Part shown: positions 52,883 through 62,430 of the stretch, piece by piece
Layout of the letters: each line of letters opens with the position of its first letter
Numbering within the stretch: position 1 is the stretch's first letter
Assembly: GCF_900156265.1 (NCBI RefSeq)
Contig: NZ_FTNE01000009.1
Span: 1-64,000, forward strand
From: Acidiphilium rubrum
GTDB taxonomy: Bacteria; Pseudomonadota; Alphaproteobacteria; Acetobacterales; Acetobacteraceae
DNA: 64,000 nt
Direction: 5' to 3'
Notes under the pieces: model-generated
Databases searched by the model: none
What the model saw: only the letters and a program-made list of their open reading frames with translations
What the model was told of the DNA's origin: nothing
Translations under genes and position numbers: made by a program

Positions 52883-54463
52883 CTACTGGCAAAGCGCTGT
52901 TGCGGCCTCGCTATCCGAGCAGGCGACGACGCCGAGCGAGCCCGGATCGATCTGTTCGATGGTGATTTCCTTGCCGGCGCCGATCGGGGCGGCGGTGCCG
53001 CCGAGGGCCGCAACCTTGGCGAAGAAGATCGTCTGGTCGGGTTCCCTGCCCTGCCCTGCTGGTCCGTAAACCGCGAACACGCGATGGCCGGCCGCGAGAC
53101 TTTTGGCCGCGCGTTTGACATGGGTCGTGGTTTGCCAGGGTGTCGCGTTGGGATCGCTCGACTTGCGTTCGAAGGCGAGCATGGCCGGGGCCGCGCCGTC
53201 GCTGACCAGGAGCATATCCCCTGCGGTCATCCGGCTTTCCAGCAGAACGGCAGCCTTGTCCCAGCGGGGTTTGGTTTCGGCGTGGTAATAGGGGGTGAGG
53301 TTGAGCAGCAGCAACAGGGTGGCAAGCACCAGCGCGGGTTTTTGCGCGCGACCGGCCAGCGCTTCGATGCCGAAGCCGGCCAGAATAAAGAACGGTGCGG
53401 CACTCCAGAGCAGGTAGCGCGGCAGCAGGACCGGGTGGATCAGCGAGATCAGCGCCAGGGTGAGCGGCAGGCCGAGGAAGGCGATGATGAGCACGACCAG
53501 CGGCGCGGCTTGGCGGCGCAGGTGCCAGACGCCGAGGGCCGCGAAGGCAAAAGCCAGTGCTGAGAGGGCGGCATAGGCCGTAGGCAGGAGGCGCATCGTC
53601 ACCATGGTGGCATCGCGCAGGCCGTAGAGACTGGCGATATCCGCCCAGCCGGCGCGTGCTGACAGCGGCGGGATCCAGTTGAAGCTGCGCATGACGTGGT
53701 CATGGACGGCTTGGAGCATCGCGATGTAGCCAGGGGCGGCCGCGATGATGATGGCAAACTGGATGAGGCTCCAATTGGCGAGGAACCGCCGGCGCGCGGT
53801 GACGCGCGGCAGGATGGCCGCGGCCATTGCGACATTGGCGGTGATCAGCCAGGGGATCGCATCGCCCAGGGCCCAGAGGGCCGCGAGCGTACCCAATCCG
53901 TAGGCGGCCCAGGCGGCGCGTGGCGCGCGGCGGTCGCGCAGGCGCAGCCCGCCGGCATCGGGTGCCAGAGCGAGGCCGATCAGACCATCGAGCCCGATCA
54001 GGATGAAGGTCATCATCAATGTATAGGAGCGGGCTTCCTGGCTGAAGCCGACCTGCAGGGGTGCGAAGGCCATCAGCAGGCCGGCAAGCACGGCGGCGGC
54101 GCGGCCGCCGATTTTCCAGGCGATGGCGAAGACGAGGACGGCGTTGACGGCACCGGCAACGGCCGGGATTGTCCGCAGTGCGGCCGGGCCGGCACCGGCG
54201 CCGAGGGCGATCATTGCGTGTTCGAGCAGAAAGAAGCTGGGGATGTGATGATGGCGCAGGGAATTGGCGATGACGCCTGGCAGCGCGAGCGAGGAGCGCT
54301 GGACGGTGAAAATCTCATCGAGCCAGAACGGTTTGGTACCCAGGTGATACAGGCGCGCGATCAGGCCGGCGATGAAGATGCCGATGCCCGCAAGCCTGGC
54401 ACTGACCATGGTTGCATGGTGCGCGATGGCGCTGGAGGCGGTGGCGGACGGCGACCTGATCAT
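52883..54463 (-). CDS. GT39/ArnT-like membrane glycosyltransferase
   Basis: A 526-residue membrane protein with about 11 helices and the first-loop motif PFWLDEIFTV (Asp-Glu pair near residues 49-50), the mark of GT-C enzymes such as PMT, ArnT and related transferases. SQEARSYTL follows in the next loop. A soluble C-terminal domain (about residues 400-526) may recognise the acceptor. It would transfer a sugar from a polyprenyl phosphate to lipid, protein or polymer outside the membrane. It is convergent with the GT2-VTT pair, six bases apart. Confidence 0.85.
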   Translation of the reverse strand: MIRSPSATASSAIAHHATMVSARLAGIGIFIAGLIARLYHLGTKPFWLDEIFTVQRSSLALPGVIANSLRHHHIPSFFLLEHAMIALGAGAGPAALRTIPAVAGAVNAVLVFAIAWKIGGRAAAVLAGLLMAFAPLQVGFSQEARSYTLMMTFILIGLDGLIGLALAPDAGGLRLRDRRAPRAAWAAYGLGTLAALWALGDAIPWLITANVAMAAAILPRVTARRRFLANWSLIQFAIIIAAAPGYIAMLQAVHDHVMRSFNWIPPLSARAGWADIASLYGLRDATMVTMRLLPTAYAALSALAFAFAALGVWHLRRQAAPLVVLIIAFLGLPLTLALISLIHPVLLPRYLLWSAAPFFILAGFGIEALAGRAQKPALVLATLLLLLNLTPYYHAETKPRWDKAAVLLESRMTAGDMLLVSDGAAPAMLAFERKSSDPNATPWQTTTHVKRAAKSLAAGHRVFAVYGPAGQGREPDQTIFFAKVAALGGTAAPIGAGKEITIEQIDPGSLGVVACSDSEAATALCQ

Positions 54464-54529
54464 TGCAGTGATTGCACCATGGGCTTGTAACGGAACGATG
54501 GCAGAGTGACCCGGCGCGTGCCGGATTTG

Positions 54530-54778
54530 TCAGGCGGAGACGTCACTGTCGCCAAATTGGGCTTCCGGCATGGCAATCCAATGACTAGTCAGCCAATCAT
54601 CGTCGATTGCCGCGTGGGGCGCGATGACCGGGCCGGCGAGCGGCCGCGGTGACGGCATCGCGGCGCGATGGCCGACCGGGGTAAGCCCGATGGCGGCCGC
54701 GGCGAGGTTGAACAGGGAGCGATGATGCATGGCGTGGGGTTCCGCGATACCGACGCGAGTGTTCAACAGGGGAATCAT
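54530..54778 (-). CDS. Hypothetical small protein, doubtful
   Basis: An 82-residue frame, or 66 residues from the internal ATG at 54730 (MHHRSLFNLAAAAIGL). The second start would give a short hydrophobic segment that could be a weak signal peptide, followed by a Pro/Asp-rich region (AIDDDWLTSHWIAMPEAQFG). I recognise no family and see no strong ribosome binding site. It lies in a 360-base gap that otherwise holds nothing obvious. Confidence 0.35.
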   Translation of the reverse strand: MIPLLNTRVGIAEPHAMHHRSLFNLAAAAIGLTPVGHRAAMPSPRPLAGPVIAPHAAIDDDWLTSHWIAMPEAQFGDSDVSA

Positions 54779-54825
54779 GGCGGAATACGGGCCGTAACGC
54801 GGAGACTGTGCGGCAGGATGTCCCG

Positions 54826-55944
54826 TCAGGGTTGCGGATGGGGCCGATGGGCGGCATCGCGCCGCCGGGCGTAGCGGTGCAGCAGGCGTGCGAAAATCGG
54901 CATCGCGATCATCATCAGGATCACGCGCAGGACGTGGACCGCCAGCACGAAGGTGACATCGGTCCGGCTTAATATGGCGAGGGCGAGGGCCGCGTAGATG
55001 CCGCCGGGCACGGTGGCGAGGTAGCCATCGTAATTGCTGACGCCTGTCGAGGCGGCCAGCAGATAGCCTAGACCGGCGCAGATCAGATTGACCAGGATGA
55101 TCAACGCGGTTGCGGCCGGCAGCGTGCGGCCGACTTGTTTCAGCCGTGTCATGGTGAAGCGCACGCCGGCCTGCCAGCCGATCAAGGCGTAAGCGATCGC
55201 AATCAGGGGAAACGGCACGATCGCGCCCTTGGCGATGCCGCTGAGCGTAAACGCTGCGGCAATCAGCATGGGGCCGAGCAACGTGCCGGCCGGCAGGCGG
55301 GTGAGCGCGGCGAGTGCGACACCGAGCACGCCGCTGACCAGCAGGACGCCGATTCCGACATACCAGGCGGCGTGGTCGGCCAGTCCCGGAGCGTGGGCGG
55401 CGGCGTGGCGCGCAGGGTGGAACAGCAGGGCCACGACCAGCGGCATGCTCGCGGTGACGATACCGACGCGCAGATATTGCACGATGGCGACCATGCGATC
55501 GTCACCGCCGAGTTGCGCCGCAAGTGATACGATGGCCGAGGCGCCGCCGGTAGTCAGGGCCAGGGCACCGGTGATCGGATCGACATCGCGCCGCAGGCTG
55601 AGCAGGACGCCTGCCGCCATGCTGACGACCAACGTCGCCACGGTGACCAGCAACACCGGTAGCATATGGGCGCCGATCGCCTGCATGGTGGAGGTTTTCA
55701 TCAGCATGCCGATCATGACGCCAAGCACGGCCTGCGCCACGGTGACGGCGCGCACCGGCACGGCGGACGGTGCGAGATCACAGAGCGCCGCAGTGGTGGC
55801 CACGAATAGGGCGGCAAATAATGCAGCGGAGGGCACGTGGATCGCGGCGAGGCCGATGGTTGCTATCAGGGTGACAACGATCAACCCGATCCAACGCGGT
55901 AACTGCCCGCGCCCGGGTCCCGGGAGCCTCGCTGTCAGGGCCAT
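54826..55944 (-). CDS. AbrB family membrane protein (putative permease)
   Basis: A 372-residue membrane protein with about ten helices, built as two homologous halves, matching the AbrB/ammonia-monooxygenase-like family (PF05145). Typical segments are VAQAVLGVMIGMLMK, ALALTTGGASAIVSLAAQLGGD, and in the second half YDGYLATVPGGIYAALALA. The GG-rich turns after helices are diagnostic. Function in bacteria is unclear; it is not the DNA-binding AbrB. I start at 55944; a TTG at 56013 would add 23 hydrophilic residues with no ribosome binding site. Confidence 0.82.
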   Translation of the reverse strand: MALTARLPGPGRGQLPRWIGLIVVTLIATIGLAAIHVPSAALFAALFVATTAALCDLAPSAVPVRAVTVAQAVLGVMIGMLMKTSTMQAIGAHMLPVLLVTVATLVVSMAAGVLLSLRRDVDPITGALALTTGGASAIVSLAAQLGGDDRMVAIVQYLRVGIVTASMPLVVALLFHPARHAAAHAPGLADHAAWYVGIGVLLVSGVLGVALAALTRLPAGTLLGPMLIAAAFTLSGIAKGAIVPFPLIAIAYALIGWQAGVRFTMTRLKQVGRTLPAATALIILVNLICAGLGYLLAASTGVSNYDGYLATVPGGIYAALALAILSRTDVTFVLAVHVLRVILMMIAMPIFARLLHRYARRRDAAHRPHPQP

Positions 55945-56090
55945 AATGATGTCATCGGTCCGATCGTCCGGCGATAGGTCTGTATCACTGCCATGACGAT
56001 GAGCTTTGAACAATGAGACGGAGGCGATTTACCGTGCGGCGCAGAACTGGGATACTGACGCTGCATGACATCAGACCCATTGAGCCATCG

Positions 56091-56753
56091 ATGATGCGCG
56101 CGGCGGTTTACTACGCGCCGGCCGCGGACGATCCGCTGTGGCGCGCCGGTACGGCGTGGCTCGGGCGCGATCCGGAGGCGCGGCTGGATATTGTGCAGCC
56201 GGATATCGAGGGGTTGGCGGCCGCCACTGCTTCGCCGCGCCGCTATGGGTTTCATGCGACGCTGAAGCCACCGATGGCGTTGGCGCATGGGTTGGACCGG
56301 TTGATCGATGATGTGCGGGCGCTCGCGCACGATATGGTACCGTTCGAGGCGCCGAGGTTTACCGTGGCGCGGCTGGACGGGTTTCTGGCCCTGCTCGAAG
56401 CCACGCCTTCAGCGCCGTTGCGGGCTCTGGCGGATGCGTGCGTGGTCGGACTTGACCATCATCGGGTCGGCGAGAGTGCGGATCTTGTGGCGAAGCGCGC
56501 GGTGGGGTTGGATGCGGTGGGCGAGGTGTATTTGAGACGCTTTGGCTATCCGTATGTGCTCGAGCGCTGGCGGTTTCATATGACGCTGAGCGAGCGGCTG
56601 GCGGTGCCGCATCCGATCGAAGCGGCGGCACTTGAGTATTTTGGTGCGGCCTGCGCGACGCCGCGGGTGATTGACAGTGTGGCGATCTATAGCGAGTCAG
56701 CGCCGGGCGCTGCGTTCGAATTGATCACGCGCATTCCGTTGGGAGCTCCGTAG
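56091..56753 (+). CDS. DUF1045 family 2H-phosphoesterase-like protein
   Basis: A 220-residue protein with two His-x-Thr motifs, YGFHATLKPP (about residues 52-61) and RFHMTLSERL (about 160-169). This is the layout of 2H phosphoesterases and of the DUF1045/phosphonate-associated proteins (TIGR03223). It begins MMRAAVYYAPAADDPLWRAG, the usual start. No phn genes are adjacent, so a phosphonate role is not supported here. Cyclic phosphodiester cleavage is a family-based guess. Confidence 0.85.
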   Translation: MMRAAVYYAPAADDPLWRAGTAWLGRDPEARLDIVQPDIEGLAAATASPRRYGFHATLKPPMALAHGLDRLIDDVRALAHDMVPFEAPRFTVARLDGFLALLEATPSAPLRALADACVVGLDHHRVGESADLVAKRAVGLDAVGEVYLRRFGYPYVLERWRFHMTLSERLAVPHPIEAAALEYFGAACATPRVIDSVAIYSESAPGAAFELITRIPLGAP

Positions 56754-56755
56754 CA

Positions 56756-56780
56756 GCGGACGCCCCTTACGGGCGTCCGC
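56756..56780. terminator. Perfect 10-bp hairpin between convergent genes
   Basis: GCGGACGCCC, a 5-base loop CTTAC and GGGCGTCCGC pair perfectly. It lies between the DUF1045 stop and the small exported gene's stop. No T-run follows on either strand, so it may end transcription only weakly or protect 3' ends. Confidence 0.6.
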
Positions 56781-56789
56781 CTTGGTTGC

Positions 56790-56972
56790 TCAGCGGTTGG
56801 AGCCAGACGCGGTAACAGACGGCGCGCTCGTGGCGAACTGCGTACCGTAGGCGTTATTGATCTTCTGGACCAGCTGGTCATGGTGGGTCGGCGACGGCGC
56901 GGCCTGCGCAATCAGCGGCATTGCGAGGCCGAGGGCGACCGCGAGAACGGTTATAGTGGTCATTTTGTTCAT
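56790..56972 (-). CDS. Small exported protein
   Basis: A 60-residue protein with a clear signal peptide (MNKMTTITVLAVALGLAMPL, cleavage near AQA-A). A 35-residue mature part, SPTHHDQLVQKINNAYGTQF, then a Ser/Thr tail, follows. AAGGA lies eight bases before the ATG. No family is recognised. It is followed upstream by a second small exported protein on the same strand. Confidence 0.7.
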   Translation of the reverse strand: MNKMTTITVLAVALGLAMPLIAQAAPSPTHHDQLVQKINNAYGTQFATSAPSVTASGSNR

Positions 56973-57042
56973 GGCAGAAATCCTTGATCTACGAAGGTCG
57001 GGGTGCCATCGGCCAGCGGGGCCGGTCGATGGCGGGGGGCGT

Positions 57043-57264
57043 TCAGGCGGCGGCGCGGTTGCGCTGGATCGCGTTCAGCTGATCGGTGTGAACCGTACGG
57101 CCGTCGGCCAGCTTGGCTTGTTTGGCGGTCGCAGCGCTCGAGGGCGCGTGGACGATAATCGGGCCGGGCTGATAGATCGACGTGCCAACCGCAGCGTTTG
57201 CGGCCACCGGCGCAAATGCGCCGGCGATGGTTAGAACTGAAGCCAGAAGGGCAAATTTACGCAT
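57043..57264 (-). CDS. Small exported protein
   Basis: A 73-residue protein with a signal peptide (MRKFALLASVLTIAGAFAPV, cleavage near ANA-A). A mature part of about 50 residues is rich in Ala, Gln and Arg and ends NAIQRNRAAA. GAGGAG precedes the ATG. There is no recognised family and no sequence similarity to its neighbour at 56790-56972 beyond the layout. It could be a small periplasmic stress protein. Confidence 0.7.
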   Translation of the reverse strand: MRKFALLASVLTIAGAFAPVAANAAVGTSIYQPGPIIVHAPSSAATAKQAKLADGRTVHTDQLNAIQRNRAAA

Positions 57265-57481
57265 GGGAGTCTCTCCTCGGTCAAACGATGCAGGGGGTTC
57301 CCTGCTCTGCTGGAGGAGATAGCTCTAACCATGAGATGTATTAAGCCGGCCATTCGCTCTAATACTCATACGTCTACGGTATGAATTTTGCCGATGCCTT
57401 GGATCGGACACAGTCGTTGCGGCCCGCCGAAATTTGGCAGCAGCCGCAACGCATGATTGGGCCAGTTTTTGAAGGGGGTTT

Positions 57482-57557
57482 TGGTGAGCCCGGAGGGAAT
57501 CGAACCCTCGACCCCAAGATTAAAAGTCTCGTGCTCTACCAGCTGAGCTACAGGCTC
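57482..57557 (-). tRNA. tRNA-Lys (anticodon UUU)
   Basis: The 76-nt cloverleaf is complete. Acceptor GAGCCTG pairs with CGGGCTC, with one G-T pair. The D-loop TAGCTCAGCTGGTAGAGC is standard. The anticodon loop CTTTTAA gives UUU, and the T-arm GAGGGTTCGATTCCCTC is perfect. The 3' ACCA is encoded in the genome. It stands alone between the small exported genes and the cyclophilin. Confidence 0.97.
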
Positions 57558-57724
57558 TCACCAAAACGGCAACTACCGCTGAACGCCAATGCTGCGGTGA
57601 AGCCGCAATGACCAATTCTTGGCCGGTTCGTCAAGCCCAACCGATCCTTGCGGCACCATGTTCCGTCATTTCGGTCTGCAACGGAGCCATGAGATCGGCC
57701 GGGCTTCACATTTGGCAAACAGGT

Positions 57725-58288
57725 TTAGGCGGCGAGTTCCATCTTGATGATCTTGGTCGGGTCGGTCACACGGCCGCTCTGGCCCTGGCCCTTTTTGATC
57801 TGGTCGACGAATTCCATGCCTTCCGTCACCTGACCGAACAGGGTGTATTTGTCATCGAGGAAGGTGGCCGGCGCGAAGCAGATGAAGAATTGGCTGTTGC
57901 CGCTGTTGGGGTCGTTAGTGCGGGCCATCCCAAGCGCGCCGGTGAGGAAACTGGCTTTCGTAGTGAATTCAGCGGGCACGTTGGGCAGCGGACTGCCGCC
58001 GGTGCCGGTGTTCGACGGGTCGCCGGTCTGGGCCATGAAGCCGGCGATGACGCGAAAGAACTCGCAGCCGTTATAGAACCCCTGCCCTGTCAGAGTCTTG
58101 ATCTGGGCGCAGGTTTTTGGCGCCAGATCGGGGCGGAGGACGATGGTGACGCGGCCGGACGGCAGCGTCAGATAGATCGTATTGGCCAGATCGGCGGCAG
58201 CAGCAGTCTCGGACATAAGAACTCCAGCAAAGGGTGAGACCGCCGCGGCGGCCATTGTGGTGCGTGTCAGGGTGCGTCGTGTGATCAT
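57725..58288 (-). CDS. Cyclophilin-type peptidyl-prolyl cis-trans isomerase
   Basis: A 187-residue cyclophilin. Active-site blocks are FFRVIAGFMAQTGDP (Arg of the catalytic site), LGMARTNDPNSGNSQFFI and FGQVTEGMEFVDQI. The N-terminus, [20 protein letters not shown], has a twin-Arg and a hydrophobic stretch ending ETAAAADL, resembling a Tat or Sec signal, so the protein is probably periplasmic. Its ATG overlaps the coaD stop (ATGA). An internal ATG at 58216 would give a cytosolic form. Confidence 0.92.
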   Translation of the reverse strand: MITRRTLTRTTMAAAAVSPFAGVLMSETAAAADLANTIYLTLPSGRVTIVLRPDLAPKTCAQIKTLTGQGFYNGCEFFRVIAGFMAQTGDPSNTGTGGSPLPNVPAEFTTKASFLTGALGMARTNDPNSGNSQFFICFAPATFLDDKYTLFGQVTEGMEFVDQIKKGQGQSGRVTDPTKIIKMELAA

Positions 58289-58815
58289 GTGGTTCTACCA
58301 ACCCGGCGAAGGGTTCTCTCCAAGGTCAATTTCGGTACGAAGCTAGATATGTCGCCGCCCAGTTGGGCGATTTCCTTGACAAAGCGCGACGAGATGAACT
58401 GTTGGCGTTCGCTCGCCATCAGGAAGATCGTCTCGATATTCTGGTCAAGACGCGCATTCATACCGGCCATTTGGAACTCGTAGTCGAAATCGGAGACCGC
58501 GCGCAACCCGCGGACGATCACATGCGCGCCAAGCTCGTTTGCGAAGGCAATCAGCAGCGAATCGAACGCGCGTACCTCGATGATGGTGCCGGTGCGCGCG
58601 GCGATCGGCTCGCTTTCGGCGCGGACCAGTTCGACCCGTTCGTCGCTTGGAAACAGCGGCCCTTTGCCGGCATTGCGCGCGACGCCGATCACCAGACGCG
58701 CGCAGAGCGAGGCGGCACGGGTGATGATGTCGATATGGCCGTTGGTGATCGGGTCGAACGTCCCGGGGTATAGGCCGGTCAGCCCGGTGTGCTGGGAGCG
58801 GGCGCGATCAGACAT
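58285..58815 (-). CDS. coaD: Phosphopantetheine adenylyltransferase
   Basis: A 176-residue enzyme joining ATP and 4'-phosphopantetheine to dephospho-CoA, the penultimate CoA step. The nucleotidyltransferase motif [17 protein letters not shown] (15-31) and [15 protein letters not shown] are diagnostic, with [19 protein letters not shown] between them. It overlaps gyrA by eight bases and the cyclophilin by four, giving a gyrA-coaD-cyclophilin unit common in alphaproteobacteria. panB for the same pathway is at 21516-22334. Confidence 0.97.
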   Translation of the reverse strand: MSDRARSQHTGLTGLYPGTFDPITNGHIDIITRAASLCARLVIGVARNAGKGPLFPSDERVELVRAESEPIAARTGTIIEVRAFDSLLIAFANELGAHVIVRGLRAVSDFDYEFQMAGMNARLDQNIETIFLMASERQQFISSRFVKEIAQLGGDISSFVPKLTLERTLRRVGRTT

Positions 58816-61540
58816 GTTCGACCTCGCCCGCCTCGGGATCCACGCCGTCGTCGATCACCGGGAATACGCTGGTGACCTGTTCGTCCTTGTCGACGCGCAC
58901 CAGGGTGACGCCCATCGCCTGCCGGCCGGTGATGCGGACCTGATCGACCGGGGCGCGGATCAGCTTGCCATGGTCGGTGACCAGCATGATGTCATCGCCG
59001 GCGCGGACCGGGAAGGTTGCGGCCACGGCGCGACCATTGCGGGGTGCCAGGGTGATGTTGGTAATCCCCTGCCCGCCCCGGCCGGTCACGCGATATTCAT
59101 AAGCCGACGAGCGCTTGCCGAAACCGCCTGTCGTGACGGTAAGCAGCATATCTTCCTGCTCGGCCAGTTGGGCGGCGCGTTCGGCGGCCAACGTAATTTC
59201 GGCGGCGACTTCGTCCTGATCGGCGGGTTCCGGTTCGGCTTCCTCGCCATTGCGGCGCTGGGCGGCGGCGAGTTTTAGATAGGCGGCGCGTTCTTCGACC
59301 GTGGCATCGACATGGCGGAGTACGGAGAGCGAAATGACTTCATCGCCTGCCGCCAACCGGATGCCGCGCACGCCGTTGGAGTCGCGCCCGGCGAAGACTC
59401 GCAGCGTGTCGTCGGTGATCTGAAACCGGATGCAACGGGCCAGGCGGGTCGCGAGGAACACGTCGTCGCCCTCGCGGCAGGTGGCGACGCCAACCAGATG
59501 ATCGCCCTCGTCCAGCTTCATGGCGATCAGGCCTGAAGAGCGCACGTTGCGGAAATCGGCCAGGCGGTTGCGCCGGACATTGCCCGAAGCGGTCGCGAAT
59601 ACCAGGTGCAGATCGTTCCACAGAGTTTCATCCTGCGGCAGCGGCAGCACGGTGGTGACCGCATCGCCGTTGAGTTCGGGCAGGATGTTCACGATCGCGC
59701 GGCCCTTGGCGGCCGGGGCCGACTCCGGCAGGCGCCATACTTTTTCGCGGAACACCTTGCCGCCCTTGCTGAAGAACAGCACGAATTGATGGGTATGGGC
59801 GTTGAAGCTGCGGGTAATCACATCGTCACCGCGCATCGAGGCGGCCGCCCTGCCCCGCCCGCCGCGGTTCTGGGCGCGGAACATATCGAGCGGCGTGCGC
59901 TTGATGAACCCATCGCGCGTCATGGTGACGACCATCTGACCCGGCTCGATCAGGCTTTCATCGTCCTGGTCGGCGACGCTGTCTTCGATGCTGGTCATCC
60001 GCGGCGAGCCGATCCGGGCGCGTACGGCATGGAGTTCTTCGCGCATCACTTCGAGCCGGCGGGGACGCGAGCCGATGATTTCGAGCAATTCGCCGATTTT
60101 TTCGCCGACTTCGCGCAGTTCGGCCTGGATCTTGTCGCGTTCGAGGCCGGTGAGGCGTTGCAGGCGCAATTCCAGAATGCCGCGTGCCTGCGCTTCGGTG
60201 AGGCGGACCGTGCCGGCGGCGGTGACCTGATTGCCGTGATCGTCGATCAAGGCGAGCAGCGGCAAGACATCGCCGGCCGGCCAGTCGCGCGCCATCAGCC
60301 CGGCGCGGGCGGCGGCGGCATCGGGGGCGGCGCGGATCAGGGCGATGACATCGTCGATATTGGCGACCGCGATGCCGAGACCAACCAATATATGCGCGCG
60401 GTCGCGGGCCTTGTTCAGGTCGAACCTGGCGCGGCGCAGAATGACGTCTTCGCGGAAGGTGATGAAACAATCCAGCGCATCACGCAGGCCGAGCTGGCGT
60501 GGCCGGCCGCCATCGAGCGCGAGCATGTTGATGGCAAAGCCGGTTTGCAGCTGGGTGAAGCGGTAAAGCTGGTTGAGCACCACTTCGGGCGTGGCATCGC
60601 GTTTGAGTTCGACCACCATGCGCATACCGTCACGATCGCTTTCGTCGCGCAGGTCGGAAATACCTTCGATTTCCTTGTTGCGGACCAGTTCGGCGATTCG
60701 TTCGAGCAGATTGGCCTTGTTGACCTGATAGGGCAGTTCGCTGACCACGATGGCGAGGCGGTCCTTTCTGATCTCCTCGATCGCGGCACGGGCGCGGATG
60801 ACGATGCTGCCGCGGCCGGTTTCGAAGGCGTTGCGTATGCCCGATCGGCCGAGAATCATGGCGCCGGTCGGGAAATCGGGGCCAGGGACGATTTTCATCA
60901 GATCGTCGAGCGTCGCTTCGGGATGTTCGAGCAGATGCAGCGTGGCGTCGATGATTTCGGTGGGATTATGCGGCGGGATATTGGTCGCCATGCCGACCGC
61001 GATGCCGTTGCCGCCGTTGACCAACAGGTTGGGGTAGGAGGCCGGCAGCACGCGGGGTTCGGAGTCGGATTCGTCATAGGTCGGTTGGAAATCAACGGTA
61101 TCGCGGTCGATATCGGTCAGCAGCGCCATTGCGGCATCGGCCAGGCGGGCTTCGGTATAGCGCATCGCGGCCGGCGGGTCGCCGTCGACCGAGCCGAAAT
61201 TGCCCTGACCGTCGATCAGGCGGACGCGCATGGAAAAGCTCTGGGCCATGCGGACGGCAGCATCGTAAATCGCGGAATCGCCATGCGGGTGATATTTGCC
61301 CATCACCTCGCCGACCATGCGGGCCGATTTGCGATAGGGTTTGTCCGGCGTGTTGCCGGATTCGGCCATGGCGTACAGGATGCGGCGATGCACCGGCTTC
61401 AGCCCGTCGCGCGCATCCGGCAGCGCGCGCGAGACGATCACGGACATGGCGTAATCGAGGTAGGAACGGCGCATTTCCTGCTCGATGGTCACGGGCGAGA
61501 GGCCGCGCGGGCCTTCAGTGGTGTCGGATTGGTCGGTCAT
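58808..61540 (-). CDS. gyrA: DNA gyrase subunit A
   Basis: The 910-residue breakage-reunion subunit of gyrase. The catalytic tyrosine is Tyr128 (AAMRYTE). The quinolone-resistance region reads [20 protein letters not shown], with Ser89 and Asp93 in the wild-type positions equivalent to E. coli Ser83 and Asp87. The beta-propeller carries a GyrA box near residue 560 (QNRGGRGR), followed by an acidic insert ([12 protein letters not shown]) and an acidic C-terminal tail. Length is slightly greater than E. coli GyrA. It is the first gene of the coaD-cyclophilin unit. Confidence 0.98.
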   Translation of the reverse strand: MTDQSDTTEGPRGLSPVTIEQEMRRSYLDYAMSVIVSRALPDARDGLKPVHRRILYAMAESGNTPDKPYRKSARMVGEVMGKYHPHGDSAIYDAAVRMAQSFSMRVRLIDGQGNFGSVDGDPPAAMRYTEARLADAAMALLTDIDRDTVDFQPTYDESDSEPRVLPASYPNLLVNGGNGIAVGMATNIPPHNPTEIIDATLHLLEHPEATLDDLMKIVPGPDFPTGAMILGRSGIRNAFETGRGSIVIRARAAIEEIRKDRLAIVVSELPYQVNKANLLERIAELVRNKEIEGISDLRDESDRDGMRMVVELKRDATPEVVLNQLYRFTQLQTGFAINMLALDGGRPRQLGLRDALDCFITFREDVILRRARFDLNKARDRAHILVGLGIAVANIDDVIALIRAAPDAAAARAGLMARDWPAGDVLPLLALIDDHGNQVTAAGTVRLTEAQARGILELRLQRLTGLERDKIQAELREVGEKIGELLEIIGSRPRRLEVMREELHAVRARIGSPRMTSIEDSVADQDDESLIEPGQMVVTMTRDGFIKRTPLDMFRAQNRGGRGRAAASMRGDDVITRSFNAHTHQFVLFFSKGGKVFREKVWRLPESAPAAKGRAIVNILPELNGDAVTTVLPLPQDETLWNDLHLVFATASGNVRRNRLADFRNVRSSGLIAMKLDEGDHLVGVATCREGDDVFLATRLARCIRFQITDDTLRVFAGRDSNGVRGIRLAAGDEVISLSVLRHVDATVEERAAYLKLAAAQRRNGEEAEPEPADQDEVAAEITLAAERAAQLAEQEDMLLTVTTGGFGKRSSAYEYRVTGRGGQGITNITLAPRNGRAVAATFPVRAGDDIMLVTDHGKLIRAPVDQVRITGRQAMGVTLVRVDKDEQVTSVFPVIDDGVDPEAGEVEHV

Positions 61541-61587
61541 GTCTGTGTCATATCATTTTCGGGGTGTGGGGGCGAGTGCGCCGCCGT

Positions 61588-62310
61588 TTATCCCAAGGCC
61601 CGGATGAATGCGCCTGACAAGACGGCGAGACGGTCGCCGATGCCGCGGGCGTCTGACGGTCTACCACGGGACAGTCGGGAAAGATCCCGCCGGGCGAGGA
61701 TTGCCAGGGTGGCGATCGGCATCGCCGCGCGCGGCAGGCGGGGCGAGACCAGCACGGTTGCGGTGCGGGCCAGCGCGGTCGGATCAGTGCCATCCTGCGG
61801 CAAAAGATCGCGACCGTACTGGCTCAGGGATTTTGCTGTGGCGAGGATGCGCGCGATCGCATAGCCGGTGCCGATGGATTCGAACGTCGTCGGTTCGATA
61901 TCGTCGATGACACCCAGTACGCCGCCGGCCAGGACGGCGAGGCCGCCGGACGTGCCACGCACATAAGCCATGAAGGCCGGCAGATCGGCGATCGGCTCGG
62001 CTTCGGCCTCCCTGGCATTGATCAGTGCGATCAGGTCGGCTGGCGCGAACGCATTACGGTCCAGGGCATCGCGTAGAAGCCGGGCGATCGGATGCTCGCG
62101 CATGGCGCCTTCGACCACTTCGCGCCACCAGTGCAGCCGGATGAGGGTGAGCGGGGCGGTGCTGGCAACCTCGCGGGCGCGGGCCAGTTCGTGGTTGAAT
62201 GCGTACAGAATAAGCAGATCGCGCCGTTGCGGCGCCGGCGCGAACATCGCACCGAGAAAACGGTCGGGGTCGGCACGGCGGACCAGGGCGGCCAGTTCGT
62301 CGTCGGTCAT
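61588..62310 (-). CDS. Squalene/phytoene synthase family protein
   Basis: A 240-residue all-helical protein of the trans-isoprenyl synthase group. It begins with a motif order like NDUFAF6 and bacterial relatives: PDRFLGAMFAPAPQRRDLL, LYAFNHELAR, and LIRLHWWREVVE. Only one aspartate-rich-like segment is visible, and the DxxxD motifs of true squalene synthases are not clear. The catalytic role is therefore doubtful. It lies 47 bases after gyrA's start side on the same strand and is divergent from sodB. Confidence 0.8.
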   Translation of the reverse strand: MTDDELAALVRRADPDRFLGAMFAPAPQRRDLLILYAFNHELARAREVASTAPLTLIRLHWWREVVEGAMREHPIARLLRDALDRNAFAPADLIALINAREAEAEPIADLPAFMAYVRGTSGGLAVLAGGVLGVIDDIEPTTFESIGTGYAIARILATAKSLSQYGRDLLPQDGTDPTALARTATVLVSPRLPRAAMPIATLAILARRDLSRLSRGRPSDARGIGDRLAVLSGAFIRALG

Positions 62311-62430
62311 TGCCGAACGCGATCGAAGCTTGACGCGGCACGGCCTGAACCATAGCTACCGTGCACGCAACCGGTGCGGTTCGCGCGCCGGCACGGACAC
62401 AGAATCCCAACCAGGATCGGAGGTGCCATC

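Noticed and set aside
54826-55944. AbrB as a DNA-binding transition-state regulator
   Set aside because: The protein has about ten membrane helices and no SpoVT/AbrB DNA-binding domain; only the family name is shared.
56091-56753. Phosphonate utilisation locus
   Set aside because: DUF1045 and the PhnP-like hydrolase at 46397-47197 are far apart, and no C-P lyase or phosphonate transporter genes are present.
59606-61864. A 752-codon plus-strand frame opposite gyrA
   Set aside because: GyrA is certain on the minus strand; the opposite frame is a composition shadow.
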